Positions 1 through 5,708 are shown, numbered from the stretch's first letter. The stretch: DNA of 8,660 nt from an uncultured bacterium (GCA_905215675.1 CAJMRA010000082.1:1-8660), one strand, 5' to 3'. Notes: generated by a model not told the origin, from the sequence alone. Numbers and translations: made by a program.

Positions 1-21
1 CCAACCGTCTTACGCGCCAGC

Positions 22-36
22 AGAGGGGTTCCCTCT
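22..36 (-). other. Small hairpin downstream of grpE
   Basis: AGAGGG (22-27) and CCCTCT (31-36) form a perfect 6-bp inverted repeat around a 3-nt loop, 14 bp past the grpE stop. In the minus-strand transcript it is followed by GCTGGCGC and not by a U-run, so it is not a classical intrinsic terminator. It may protect the 3' end or be chance in GC-rich DNA. The rest of bases 1-49 shows no gene. Confidence 0.3.
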
Positions 37-49
37 CCCCCAACGTCTC

Positions 50-682
50 TTACTGATTAATCATGACCTTGGCGGGGCGGAGGAGGCGGTCGCCGAGCTT
101 GTAGCCGCTCTGGAGAACGCGGGCCACGGCGTTTGTTTCCATATCGGGGCGGCTGTCGAAGCCCACGGCCTCGTGCAGTTCGGGGGTAAAGGCTTCGCCT
201 TCGGCGCCCACGGGGGCCAGTCCGTGTTTTGCCACGGCTTCCAGCAGCTGCTTGCGCGTCATGGCAACGCCCTGCACCATATCGCGGCAGGCTTCGTTCA
301 GGCTGCCGTACTGGAGGGCGAGATCCAGATTATCGAGCGCGGGCAGAAGATCGCGCAGGACCTTTTCGGTGGCATAGCGGGACATTTCCTCATGCTCGCG
401 CGCCAGTCGTTTCTTGAAATTATCCATTTCCGCGGCGGCGCGCAGGGCTTGCTCGTCGGCTTCGGCCTTGACGCTGCACAGGGGGCAGACGTGCTCCTTG
501 CACAGGGCTTCGAGGTTTTCCGGCAGGGCGGCGTGGTCGTCGGCGGCATTTCCTGCGCCGGCGTCGCCGCCGAGATCGACCTGATCCGTCACAGGGGTCT
601 CGCCGGGCATTTCCGTTTCGGGACATTCTTTGGCGGCCTGGGCCGCCTTCATATAGGATTTGTGCACGTTCTGATGGTGCAT
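50..682 (-). CDS. grpE: GrpE, nucleotide exchange factor of DnaK
   Basis: GrpE releases ADP from the cytoplasmic Hsp70 chaperone DnaK so that the folding cycle can restart. The 210-residue product is of usual length. After a low-complexity acidic N-terminus (about 20-60), the long helix region carries MDNFKKRLAREHEEM (86-100) and then LLPALDNLDLAL. The C-terminal beta domain ends in the family signature VLQSGYKLGDRLLRPAKVMI. The start at 682 is chosen because GGGGG lies about 6 nt upstream. A second in-frame ATG at 652 has no ribosome-binding site, and the frame upstream of 682 is not GrpE-like. Unusually, the N-terminal region holds C61, C66 and C69 (CKEHVCPLC), plus C20. The gene is divergent from hisD. 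I see no CIRCE element or convincing sigma-32 promoter. The assignment is very secure; the start is fairly secure. Confidence 0.95.
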   Translation of the reverse strand: MHHQNVHKSYMKAAQAAKECPETEMPGETPVTDQVDLGGDAGAGNAADDHAALPENLEALCKEHVCPLCSVKAEADEQALRAAAEMDNFKKRLAREHEEMSRYATEKVLRDLLPALDNLDLALQYGSLNEACRDMVQGVAMTRKQLLEAVAKHGLAPVGAEGEAFTPELHEAVGFDSRPDMETNAVARVLQSGYKLGDRLLRPAKVMINQ

Positions 683-689
683 GATTAGC

Positions 690-723
690 CCCCAAGGTGA
701 TATTTGGGGCGCGCACGCGCCCC
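690..723 (-). promoter_or_regulatory. grpE leader with two competing hairpins
   Basis: Two perfect inverted repeats share the same four bases. One is GGGGCGCG (706-713), CA, CGCGCCCC (716-723). The other is CCCCAA (690-695), eight bases, TTGGGG (704-709). In the minus-strand mRNA the CCCC at 709-706 can pair upstream with GGGG, or downstream with the UUGGGG that contains the presumed Shine-Dalgarno sequence of grpE. The pairings exclude each other, so the structure could control translation, or the palindrome could be a protein operator. The base pairing is seen directly; the role is inference. Confidence 0.45.
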
Positions 724-726
724 TGC

Positions 727-763
727 ATTCTACACAGGTAAGAGCCCGCAGGGCGGATGTCAA
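727..763 (-). promoter_or_regulatory. Possible grpE promoter elements
   Basis: On the minus strand TAGAAT (727-732) resembles a -10 box, and a perfect TTGACA (758-763) lies upstream. They are 25 bp apart, too far for one sigma-70 promoter, and neither has a good partner at 16-18 bp. If TAGAAT is used, transcription would start near 720, inside the GC palindrome at 706-723. No sigma-32 consensus pair was found. Confidence 0.3.
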
Positions 764-803
764 GGGATGGCGGACCCGGCCGGAGAGCAAAGGGTTTCAT
801 GCC

Positions 804-832
804 TCGACAACCGGTCTGTCCTCGGCTATACT
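804..832 (+). promoter_or_regulatory. Sigma-70-type promoter of hisD
   Basis: TCGACA (804-809) and TATACT (827-832) are separated by exactly 17 bp, and each matches the consensus at 5 of 6 positions. Predicted transcription start is near 839, giving a leader of about 75 nt before the hisD ATG at 914. No His-rich leader peptide is encoded in that stretch. Confidence 0.75.
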
Positions 833-865
833 TTCTCATTCCGCCAAGGCGCAGAAAGCGTCTTC

Positions 866-892
866 GGGGGGCGAGCAATGCCTCCCATTTTT
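866..892 (+). terminator. Terminator-like hairpin in hisD leader (possible attenuator)
   Basis: GGGGGGC (866-872) pairs with GCCTCCC (880-886), with one G-U pair and a 7-nt loop. It is followed by ATTTTT (887-892). This is the shape of an intrinsic terminator, but it lies between the hisD promoter and the hisD start, so it could act as an attenuator. The CCTC in its right arm could alternatively pair with GAGG near the ribosome-binding site (902-905). The stem is only 7 bp and the U-run is 5, so strength is uncertain. Confidence 0.45.
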
Positions 893-913
893 GAGGAACG
901 AGAGGAGAAAAGC

Positions 914-2218
914 ATGACGTGCCGTCTGTTGCACCTGCAAAATGAACAGGAATGGATCAAGGCTTCCAGCTGGCTTGACGCCCGCTATAATCCCGGCAAT
1001 GCCGTGGAAGATCAGGTGCGCGAATTTTTGTCGGCCGTCCGCGAAAAGGGCGACGACGCCCTTGTGGAGTATACGCGCCAGTTCGACTGCGAATCCTTTG
1101 AACTGCCCATTCGGCTTTCGGCGGAGGACATCGCGCGGGGCGCGGCAAGCGTTTCTCCCGAGAGTCGCGAATACATCAGCCTTGCCGCCGAGAATATCCG
1201 GCGTTTCCATGAAAATCAGCTGGAAAAGTCCTGGTTTGAAACACGGCCGGACGGCAGCATCCTCGGTCAGAAAGTCGTGCCCGTGGACAGCGTGGGGCTT
1301 TACGTGCCGGGGGGCAAGGGCGGCAGCACGCCGCTGGTGTCCAGCCTGCTCATGAACGCCATTCCGGCGCTGGTGGCGGGCGTGCGCCGCGTGGTCATCT
1401 GCACGCCGCCCCGTCCGGACGGCACGGTGGACCCGCATATCCTTGCCGCGGCGCATCTGCTGGATATCGACGAGGTCTGCCGCGTGGGCGGGGCCTGGGC
1501 CATCGGCGCGCTGGCCTACGGCACGGCGAGCATCGCTCCCGTGGACGTCATCGCCGGTCCCGGCAATATCTATGTGGCGACGGCCAAGCGTCTTGTGCAG
1601 GGGACCGTCGGCATCGACATGGTGGCCGGTCCCAGCGAGGTGCTTGTCATTGCGGACAGCAGCGCCCGTCCCACGTGGCTGGCGGCCGACATGCTGTCGC
1701 AGGCGGAGCATGATCCGCTGGCTTCGGCCATTTGCGTCACCGACGACGCCCGGCTGGCCGAATATCTCATGGAAGAACTGGAGCGGCAGTGCGCCGCGCT
1801 GCCCAAGGCCGCCATTGCGGGGAAATCCCTGGAAGACTGGGGCGCGGTGGTGGTGGTTCCCAATCTGGGCACGGCCGTGGCCGTGGCCAACCGGGTTGCG
1901 CCGGAACATCTGGAATTGTGCGTGCGCGATCCGTGGGGCGTTCTGCCCTATATCCGGCATGCGGGGGCCGTCTTCATGGGGCAGCACAGTCCCGAACCCG
2001 TGGGCGACTATTTCGCCGGGCCCAACCACGTATTGCCCACGCTGGGCACGGCCCGTTTCTCTTCCGCGCTGTCCGTACAAAATTTCTGCAAGAAAACAAG
2101 CATTGTGGCGACATCGCCGACCTTCCTGCGGGACAATGCCGCGGCCATTGCGGCCCTTGCCCGTCTGGAAGGACTGGAAGCCCACGCGCGGTCGGTGGAA
2201 ATCCGTTTCAACCGCTAG
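914..2218 (+). CDS. hisD: Histidinol dehydrogenase HisD
   Basis: HisD is a cytoplasmic zinc enzyme that oxidises L-histidinol to L-histidine in two NAD+-dependent steps, the end of histidine synthesis. The 434-residue product is the usual length. Visible family motifs include VPGGKGGSTPLVSS, GGAWAIGALAYGT, IAGPGNIYVATAKR and DMVAGPSEVLVIAD. By comparison with the E. coli enzyme, the zinc ligands are Q263, H266 (in SQAEHDP), D365 (VGDYFAG) and H424 (AHARS). The catalytic pair is E331-H332 (APEHLEL). All are present. The start at 914 follows AGGAG with good spacing. An in-frame ATG at 878 would add 12 residues but falls inside the leader hairpin and lacks a comparable site. No other his genes are adjacent. 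purC follows after 97 bp and may be co-transcribed. Confidence 0.97.
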   Translation: MTCRLLHLQNEQEWIKASSWLDARYNPGNAVEDQVREFLSAVREKGDDALVEYTRQFDCESFELPIRLSAEDIARGAASVSPESREYISLAAENIRRFHENQLEKSWFETRPDGSILGQKVVPVDSVGLYVPGGKGGSTPLVSSLLMNAIPALVAGVRRVVICTPPRPDGTVDPHILAAAHLLDIDEVCRVGGAWAIGALAYGTASIAPVDVIAGPGNIYVATAKRLVQGTVGIDMVAGPSEVLVIADSSARPTWLAADMLSQAEHDPLASAICVTDDARLAEYLMEELERQCAALPKAAIAGKSLEDWGAVVVVPNLGTAVAVANRVAPEHLELCVRDPWGVLPYIRHAGAVFMGQHSPEPVGDYFAGPNHVLPTLGTARFSSALSVQNFCKKTSIVATSPTFLRDNAAAIAALARLEGLEAHARSVEIRFNR

Positions 2219-2241
2219 GGAGCTTCTTTTGCCGTGGAAGA

Positions 2242-2270
2242 CGCCCGCTCCGAAGGCTTCGGGGCGGGCG
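2242..2270 (+). other. Strong hairpin between hisD and purC
   Basis: A 13-bp inverted repeat (2242-2254 with 2258-2270) closes a GGC loop, with a single G-U pair at 2249. No T-run follows on either strand, so it is not a standard intrinsic terminator. It may stabilise the hisD 3' end, mark a processing site, or reduce read-through into purC. Confidence 0.5.
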
Positions 2271-2315
2271 CGTTGCCGCACCGACAATCCGGTCTGACGA
2301 CCAAAGGAAACAAGC

Positions 2316-3212
2316 ATGCGCGTGGTTACGCAAACCAACATTACCGCCTTTCCCCTGCTCTCGCGCGGCAAAGTGCGGGACATTTACGATATCGACGACA
2401 AGACCCTGCTGATCGTCACTACGGACCGCATGTCGGCCTTCGACGTGATCATGAGCGAGCCCGTGCCCTACAAGGGCGCCATTCTCAATCAGATCACCCT
2501 GTTCTGGATGAATCGTTTCAAGGATATCATTCCCAATCATCTTGTGGAGAGCAACGTCGACAACTTCCCCGCGGCCCTCGCTCCCTGGAAGGACGAGCTG
2601 GAAGGCCGTTCCGTGCTCGTGCGCAAGGCAAAGCCCCTGCCCGTGGAATGCATTGTGCGCGGATACATCACCGGCAGCGGCTGGAAGGATTATCAGGCCA
2701 CCGGCAAGGTCTGCGGCTATGAGCTTCCCGCCAATCTTCAGGAATCGGCCAAGCTGGAACCCGCCATTTTCACGCCGTCCACCAAGGCTGAACTGGGCCA
2801 GCATGACCAGAATATCAGCGTGGCCGAAGCCGCCCGCATTCTGGGCGACGACGTTGCCCGCAAGGTGCAGGAAACCTCGCTGGCCATTTATGAAGCCGGG
2901 CGCGCCTATGCGGCGGGACGCGGCATCATTGTGGCCGACACCAAGTTTGAATTCGGCTTTGTGGACGGCGAGCTGCGTCTGATCGACGAAGTTCTGACGC
3001 CCGATTCCTCCCGTTTCTGGCCGGCCGCCGACTATGCGCCCGGGCGCGGCCAGAAGAGTTTCGACAAGCAGTTCCTGCGCGACTGGCTCAAGAGCCAGCC
3101 CTGGAACATGCAGCCGCCCCCGCCGCCGCTGCCGCAGGATATCGTGGACGCCACGGCGGCCCGTTATCGCGAGGCGTTTGAAATTCTCACGGGCACGCCG
3201 TTTTCGGCCTAG
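2316..3212 (+). CDS. purC: SAICAR synthetase PurC
   Basis: PurC joins CAIR and aspartate, using ATP, to form SAICAR in de novo purine synthesis; it acts in the cytoplasm. The protein has 298 residues, the longer form of the family (many bacterial enzymes are about 240). The N-terminal ATP-grasp-like part begins with LLSRGKVRDIYD. Signature 1 is LPVECIVRGYITGSG (108-122), signature 2 is DTKFEFG (208-214), and the C-terminal LIDEVLTPDSSRFW motif spans 222-235. A proline run, PPPPPLP (267-273), lies near the C-terminus. The start follows AAGGA at suitable spacing. No clear separate promoter is seen in the 97-bp gap after hisD, so co-transcription with hisD is possible. The TAG stop (3210-3212) is the first three bases of an intergenic repeat. 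Confidence 0.97.
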   Translation: MRVVTQTNITAFPLLSRGKVRDIYDIDDKTLLIVTTDRMSAFDVIMSEPVPYKGAILNQITLFWMNRFKDIIPNHLVESNVDNFPAALAPWKDELEGRSVLVRKAKPLPVECIVRGYITGSGWKDYQATGKVCGYELPANLQESAKLEPAIFTPSTKAELGQHDQNISVAEAARILGDDVARKVQETSLAIYEAGRAYAAGRGIIVADTKFEFGFVDGELRLIDEVLTPDSSRFWPAADYAPGRGQKSFDKQFLRDWLKSQPWNMQPPPPPLPQDIVDATAARYREAFEILTGTPFSA

Positions 3213-3353
3213 AGCCATTTCCGTTTGAAACGCGTTGCGTTTCAAACCCTACGGTCTGTCGTTTCGCGGGAAAGCGCTGTTTTTCCGCTCACGTCGGGCC
3301 GGGCGGCGCTGTACTGCCGCCTCGCGTGTCATCTTTTTCAAAGATATCACGCG
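3210..3353 (+). repeat. Dispersed intergenic repeat, copy A (series of hairpins)
   Basis: The element begins TAGAGC at the purC stop. Hairpin 1 is a perfect 11-bp palindrome, GTTTGAAACGC (3223-3233) and GCGTTTCAAAC (3237-3247). A weaker second stem lies around the GCGCTG loop near 3275. Hairpin 3 is GGCGGC (3302-3307) with GCCGCC (3316-3321). Hairpin 4 pairs CGCGTG (3323-3328) with CACGCG (3348-3353) and ATCTTT (3331-3336) with AAAGAT (3340-3345). Bases 3223-3321 match 7007-7106 at about 88 of 100 positions by eye, in the same orientation. It looks like a REP/MITE-type non-coding repeat. I recognise no named family. Confidence 0.7.
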
Positions 3354-3603
3354 CCAGTTCCTTTTCTTCCGGGCGCCTTGCCCGCCAGGGCGCGCCGCTG
3401 CGGAAGCGCGTTTTCCGGTTGGTACGGCGATGTGGGGCGGGGCCTGCCTCCGCCCGCCGCCGCGCCTTTCTTTTCCCTGCGGGGACGGACGCCGAAGCGC
3501 GCCCGTCGTTTCCCTTGCCGTCGCGCGGCCCGTCGTTGCGGCGACGGACGGGGAGCAGGGGCGGGACGCCGGAAATCCGCCGATCGATCATCAAGGAGAA
3601 AAT
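3354..3603. other. GC-rich gene-free stretch before fabI
   Basis: These 250 bp, after the repeat and before fabI, contain open frames on both strands but none with a ribosome-binding site or recognisable protein. Short inverted repeats occur, for example GGGCGG (3435-3440) with CCGCCC (3450-3455), and CCGTCGC (3518-3524) with GCGACGG (3541-3547). A fabI promoter is expected here, but I find no convincing -35/-10 pair. Confidence 0.4.
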
Positions 3604-4368
3604 ATGCTGCTGCAAGGAAAAAAAGCCCTGATTCTGGGCCTTGCCAACAATAAGAGTATTGCCTACGGCATTGCGCAGGCCTTCAAGGCGCAGGGCGCGC
3701 GTCTCGCCTTCAACTATGTGGGCGATGCCATCAAGAAGCGTGTGGAACCGTTGAGCGCCGAACTCGGCGGCGAGTTCACCTTCCAGCTTGACGTGTCCGA
3801 CGACGCGCAGATCGCCGCGGCCGCCGATCTTGTGCGGGAGAAGTGGGGAGAGCTGGATATCCTCGTGCATTCCGTGGCCTTTGCCAATCGCGAGGATCTT
3901 TCCGGCCGTTTCCTTGATACGTCCCGCGACGGCTTCCATCTGGCGCTGGATATTTCCGCGTATTCCCTCACGGGTATCTGTCGCGCCTTTGAACCGCTGC
4001 TGCACGACGGTTCTTCCGTGCTGTGCATGACGTATCACGGCTCAACCAAGGTCATTCCCGGATACAACGTCATGGGTGTGGCCAAGGCGGCGCTGGAAGC
4101 GTCGGTGCGCTACCTGTCCTATGATCTGGGGAGCAAGGGCGTGCGCGTCAACGCCATCAGCGCGGGGCCCATCAAGACCCTTGCGGCGTCGGCCGTGTCC
4201 GGCCTGAAGGATATTTTCAGCCGCGTGGAAGAACATGCCCCCCTGCGCCGCAATGTGACGACCGGCGACGTGGGCGGCGCCGCCACCTTCCTTGCCTCGG
4301 ATCTCGCCCACGGCGTCACCGGGGAAATCATTTACGTGGACAGCGGCTTCAGCCAGCTCGGCATCTGA
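3604..4368 (+). CDS. fabI: Enoyl-[acyl-carrier-protein] reductase FabI
   Basis: FabI carries out the last step of each fatty-acid elongation cycle, NAD(P)H-dependent reduction of trans-2-enoyl-ACP. It is the usual target of triclosan. The 254-residue protein is a short-chain dehydrogenase fold of normal length. The cofactor loop is GLANNKSIAYG (12-22). Catalytic Y144, Y154 and K161 lie in YHGSTKVIPGYNVMGVAK and correspond to E. coli Y146, Y156 and K163. NAISAGPIKTLAAS and VTGEIIYVDSGF are also typical. The start at 3604 follows AAGGAG with a 5-nt gap. The frame stays open upstream to 3235, but that part is repeat and has no site. The segment HSVAFANREDLSGRF resembles the Gram-positive type, with Ala92 where E. 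coli has Gly93. A bidirectional terminator follows. Confidence 0.96.
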   Translation: MLLQGKKALILGLANNKSIAYGIAQAFKAQGARLAFNYVGDAIKKRVEPLSAELGGEFTFQLDVSDDAQIAAAADLVREKWGELDILVHSVAFANREDLSGRFLDTSRDGFHLALDISAYSLTGICRAFEPLLHDGSSVLCMTYHGSTKVIPGYNVMGVAKAALEASVRYLSYDLGSKGVRVNAISAGPIKTLAASAVSGLKDIFSRVEEHAPLRRNVTTGDVGGAATFLASDLAHGVTGEIIYVDSGFSQLGI

Positions 4369-4375
4369 GTTTCCG

Positions 4376-4393
4376 GGGCGCGGAAACGCGCCC
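4376..4393 (+). other. GAAA-loop hairpin after fabI
   Basis: GGGCGCG (4376-4382) and CGCGCCC (4387-4393) form a perfect 7-bp stem closed by a GAAA tetraloop, 8 bp past the fabI stop. No T-run follows, so it probably stabilises the 3' end, with the real terminator 18 bp further on. Confidence 0.5.
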
Positions 4394-4410
4394 TGCCGTA
4401 TGAAGGAGAA

Positions 4411-4446
4411 AAGGCCGTCCGTCGTTTCGACGGGCGGCCTTGCTTT
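4411..4446. terminator. Bidirectional intrinsic terminator between fabI and the HD-GYP gene
   Basis: AAGGCCGTCCGTC (4411-4423) pairs with GACGGGCGGCCTT (4429-4441), with one G-U pair and a GTTTC loop. On the plus strand GCTTTT follows. On the minus strand TTTTCTCC follows the stem, so it can serve both convergent genes. Confidence 0.85.
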
Positions 4447-4455
4447 TCGTCGCGG

Positions 4456-4480
4456 CGCATTTCAAACTGAAATTGCTCTA
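4456..4480 (-). repeat. Partial inverted copy C of the intergenic repeat
   Basis: Read on the minus strand, these 25 bases match the first 25 bases of copy A (3210-3234) at 22 positions: TAGAGC, then ATTTC, GTTTGAAA and GCG, with three single-base differences. The second palindrome arm and later hairpins are missing. Its TAG is the stop codon of the HD-GYP response regulator, just as copy A supplies the purC stop. Confidence 0.6.
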
Positions 4481-5518
4481 ATGCTGCATGGCGATGGCGC
4501 GGAATTCCTCCTGGCAGGCGTCAAAGGCGTCCGTCACCAGCGGGTCGAAGTGACGCCCCTTGCCTTCCAGAATGATGCCCGCCGCCTTTTCATGGGGCAT
4601 GGGCTCCTTGTAGGGGCGCTTGCTCACAAGCGCGTCATAAACGTCGGCGATGGCCATGATACGCCCGCAGAGCGGGATGCGGATGCCGTCCAGCCCGAGC
4701 GGATAGCCGGAGCCGTCCCATTTTTCATGGTGGGACAGGGAAATGTCGCGCAGAATGCAGAGAAAGCTTGCCTGATGCAGGGTCTTCATGGCCCGCAGGA
4801 TGGCCGTAGCTCCGAAAACGGTATGCTTTTTCATCTCCTCGAATTCTTCGGGGGAAAGGCGTCCGGGCTTGTTGAGCACCGCGTCGCGGATGCCGATTTT
4901 GCCGATATCGTGCAGGGGGGCGGCCCGTATGAGATCCCGGACGAAATCCTCGGTCAGCTCGTCGGCGTAATCGCCCCGTTTTTGCAGGGCGCGGATGAGA
5001 CATTCCACATAACCCCGGGTGCGCTGGGCGTGTCCGGCGGTATTCTCGTCGCGGCATTCCACCAGATCGGAGAGGGCCACCATGATGGCGTCCTGGAGTT
5101 CAAAGATGGTCTGGGTCTTTTCCCGGACGCGTTGTTCCAGCTTTTGCTGGTAGTCGAACAGGTCCACATGGTTGCGGACACGGGAGCGGATGATTTCCGG
5201 GGAGAACTGGTTCCCCAGAAAATCCACGGCGCCGCTGCTGAGGCCGCGCGTTTCCAGTTCCCAGTCGGAAAGGCTGGTCACGAAGATGACGGGGATATCC
5301 CGCAGGGACGGTGATGCCTTGATGCGCTTGATGACGGCGAAGCCGTCTTCCTCCGGCATTTCCACATCCAGAAGAATGCACTGGATGTCGAGGAAGGGGA
5401 GTTCGGGCAGGGCGGCGGCGCCGCTTTCGTACTCGTAGACGCGGAATTCCTCGGCAAGGATACGCCGGAGGTAGTCGCGCTTGAGTTTGCTGTCGTCAAT
5501 GATCGCAATATGTTTCAT
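4478..5518 (-). CDS. Response regulator with HD-GYP domain (RpfG-like, predicted c-di-GMP phosphodiesterase)
   Basis: A 346-residue two-domain cytoplasmic regulator. The N-terminal receiver (1-120) has acidic D8-D9, phospho-acceptor D51 in LLDVEMPEEDG, and T81. A short probable coiled-coil linker (about 122-142) leads to a complete HD-GYP domain. This shows RDENTAGH (H163), H203-D204 with K207 (HDIGKIG), H232, H263-H264 in HHEKWDGSGYP, ADVYDALVSKRPYK (D292) and GRHFDP. HD-GYP domains hydrolyse cyclic di-GMP, and the metal-binding residues appear intact, so activity is likely. Oddly, the receiver's normally invariant Lys-Pro is Asn103-Gln104 (VDFLGNQFSP), which may change phosphorylation signalling. 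No sensor kinase is in the window. The start at 5518 matches the receiver N-terminus, but its ribosome-binding site (GAAGG, about 12 nt upstream) is weak. Its stop lies in a repeat. Confidence 0.93.
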   Translation of the reverse strand: MKHIAIIDDSKLKRDYLRRILAEEFRVYEYESGAAALPELPFLDIQCILLDVEMPEEDGFAVIKRIKASPSLRDIPVIFVTSLSDWELETRGLSSGAVDFLGNQFSPEIIRSRVRNHVDLFDYQQKLEQRVREKTQTIFELQDAIMVALSDLVECRDENTAGHAQRTRGYVECLIRALQKRGDYADELTEDFVRDLIRAAPLHDIGKIGIRDAVLNKPGRLSPEEFEEMKKHTVFGATAILRAMKTLHQASFLCILRDISLSHHEKWDGSGYPLGLDGIRIPLCGRIMAIADVYDALVSKRPYKEPMPHEKAAGIILEGKGRHFDPLVTDAFDACQEEFRAIAMQH

Positions 5519-5532
5519 GTAGGTGTATCGCC

Positions 5533-5555
5533 TTCATGCCTGAAGAGTGCATGAA
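5533..5555 (-). promoter_or_regulatory. Inverted repeat at the ribosome-binding site of the HD-GYP gene
   Basis: TTCATGC (5533-5539) and GCATGAA (5549-5555) are perfect 7-bp arms around 9 nt. In the minus-strand mRNA the right arm runs into AAGG, the only Shine-Dalgarno-like sequence, so a hairpin here could limit translation. It could equally be an operator site. Confidence 0.4.
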
Positions 5556-5563
5556 AAATTTTT

Positions 5564-5608
5564 TGCGGTAACAAGCGTTGCGCGGTGATAAAAAGAACTT
5601 TTACCGCA
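5564..5608 (-). promoter_or_regulatory. Nested inverted repeats in the HD-GYP gene leader
   Basis: TGCGGTAA (5564-5571) is a perfect complement to TTACCGCA (5601-5608). The same right arm (CTTTTACCGC) can instead pair with the nearer GCGGT (5583-5587) plus AAAAG, leaving a 3-nt bulge. Downstream in the mRNA comes an A-run followed by UUUUU. The alternatives suggest a switchable leader or an operator just after the predicted start of transcription. The pairing is seen; the role is unknown. Confidence 0.4.
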
Positions 5609-5610
5609 TA

Positions 5611-5639
5611 CTTGTAGCGAAATATTCTCTTTCTGGCAA
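5611..5639 (-). promoter_or_regulatory. Candidate promoter of the HD-GYP gene
   Basis: On the minus strand TTGCCA (5634-5639; 5 of 6 to consensus) and TACAAG (5611-5616; 4 of 6) are 17 bp apart. The predicted start near 5604 gives a leader of about 85 nt. The surrounding stretch is unusually AT-rich for this window. Confidence 0.5.
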
Positions 5640-5708
5640 CGGGGGAGGGCGACTTTTCGCGCCTTCATCGAAATTGTCACGCGTCCGGCGTGGAGCGCCG
5701 CGCTGCCT

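Noticed and set aside
683..913. CIRCE (HrcA operator) or sigma-32 promoter for grpE.
   Set aside because: No TTAGCACTC-type inverted repeat and no CTTGAA/CCCCAT pair at proper spacing is present; the inverted repeats there are GC palindromes of other sequence.
839..913. His-rich leader peptide for hisD attenuation.
   Set aside because: No short frame with a run of His codons and a ribosome-binding site exists in the leader.
836..2383. A 515-codon minus-strand open frame opposite hisD.
   Set aside because: It is a shadow of hisD; the translation is rich in Arg, Gly and His without family motifs, and hisD on the plus strand is complete.
2208..3245. A 345-codon minus-strand open frame opposite purC.
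   Set aside because: It is antisense to a complete purC, and its N-terminus is encoded by the repeat palindrome.
3225..3653. A 142-codon plus-strand open frame across the repeat and the spacer before fabI.
   Set aside because: It starts inside the repeat, is mostly Arg/Ala/Pro-rich low-complexity, runs into fabI in another frame and has no ribosome-binding site.
5680..5703. Terminator after the PFK-2/FBPase-2 gene.
   Set aside because: The stem is short (GGCG/CGCC with a bulge) and the downstream minus-strand sequence TGACAATTTCG has no proper T-run.
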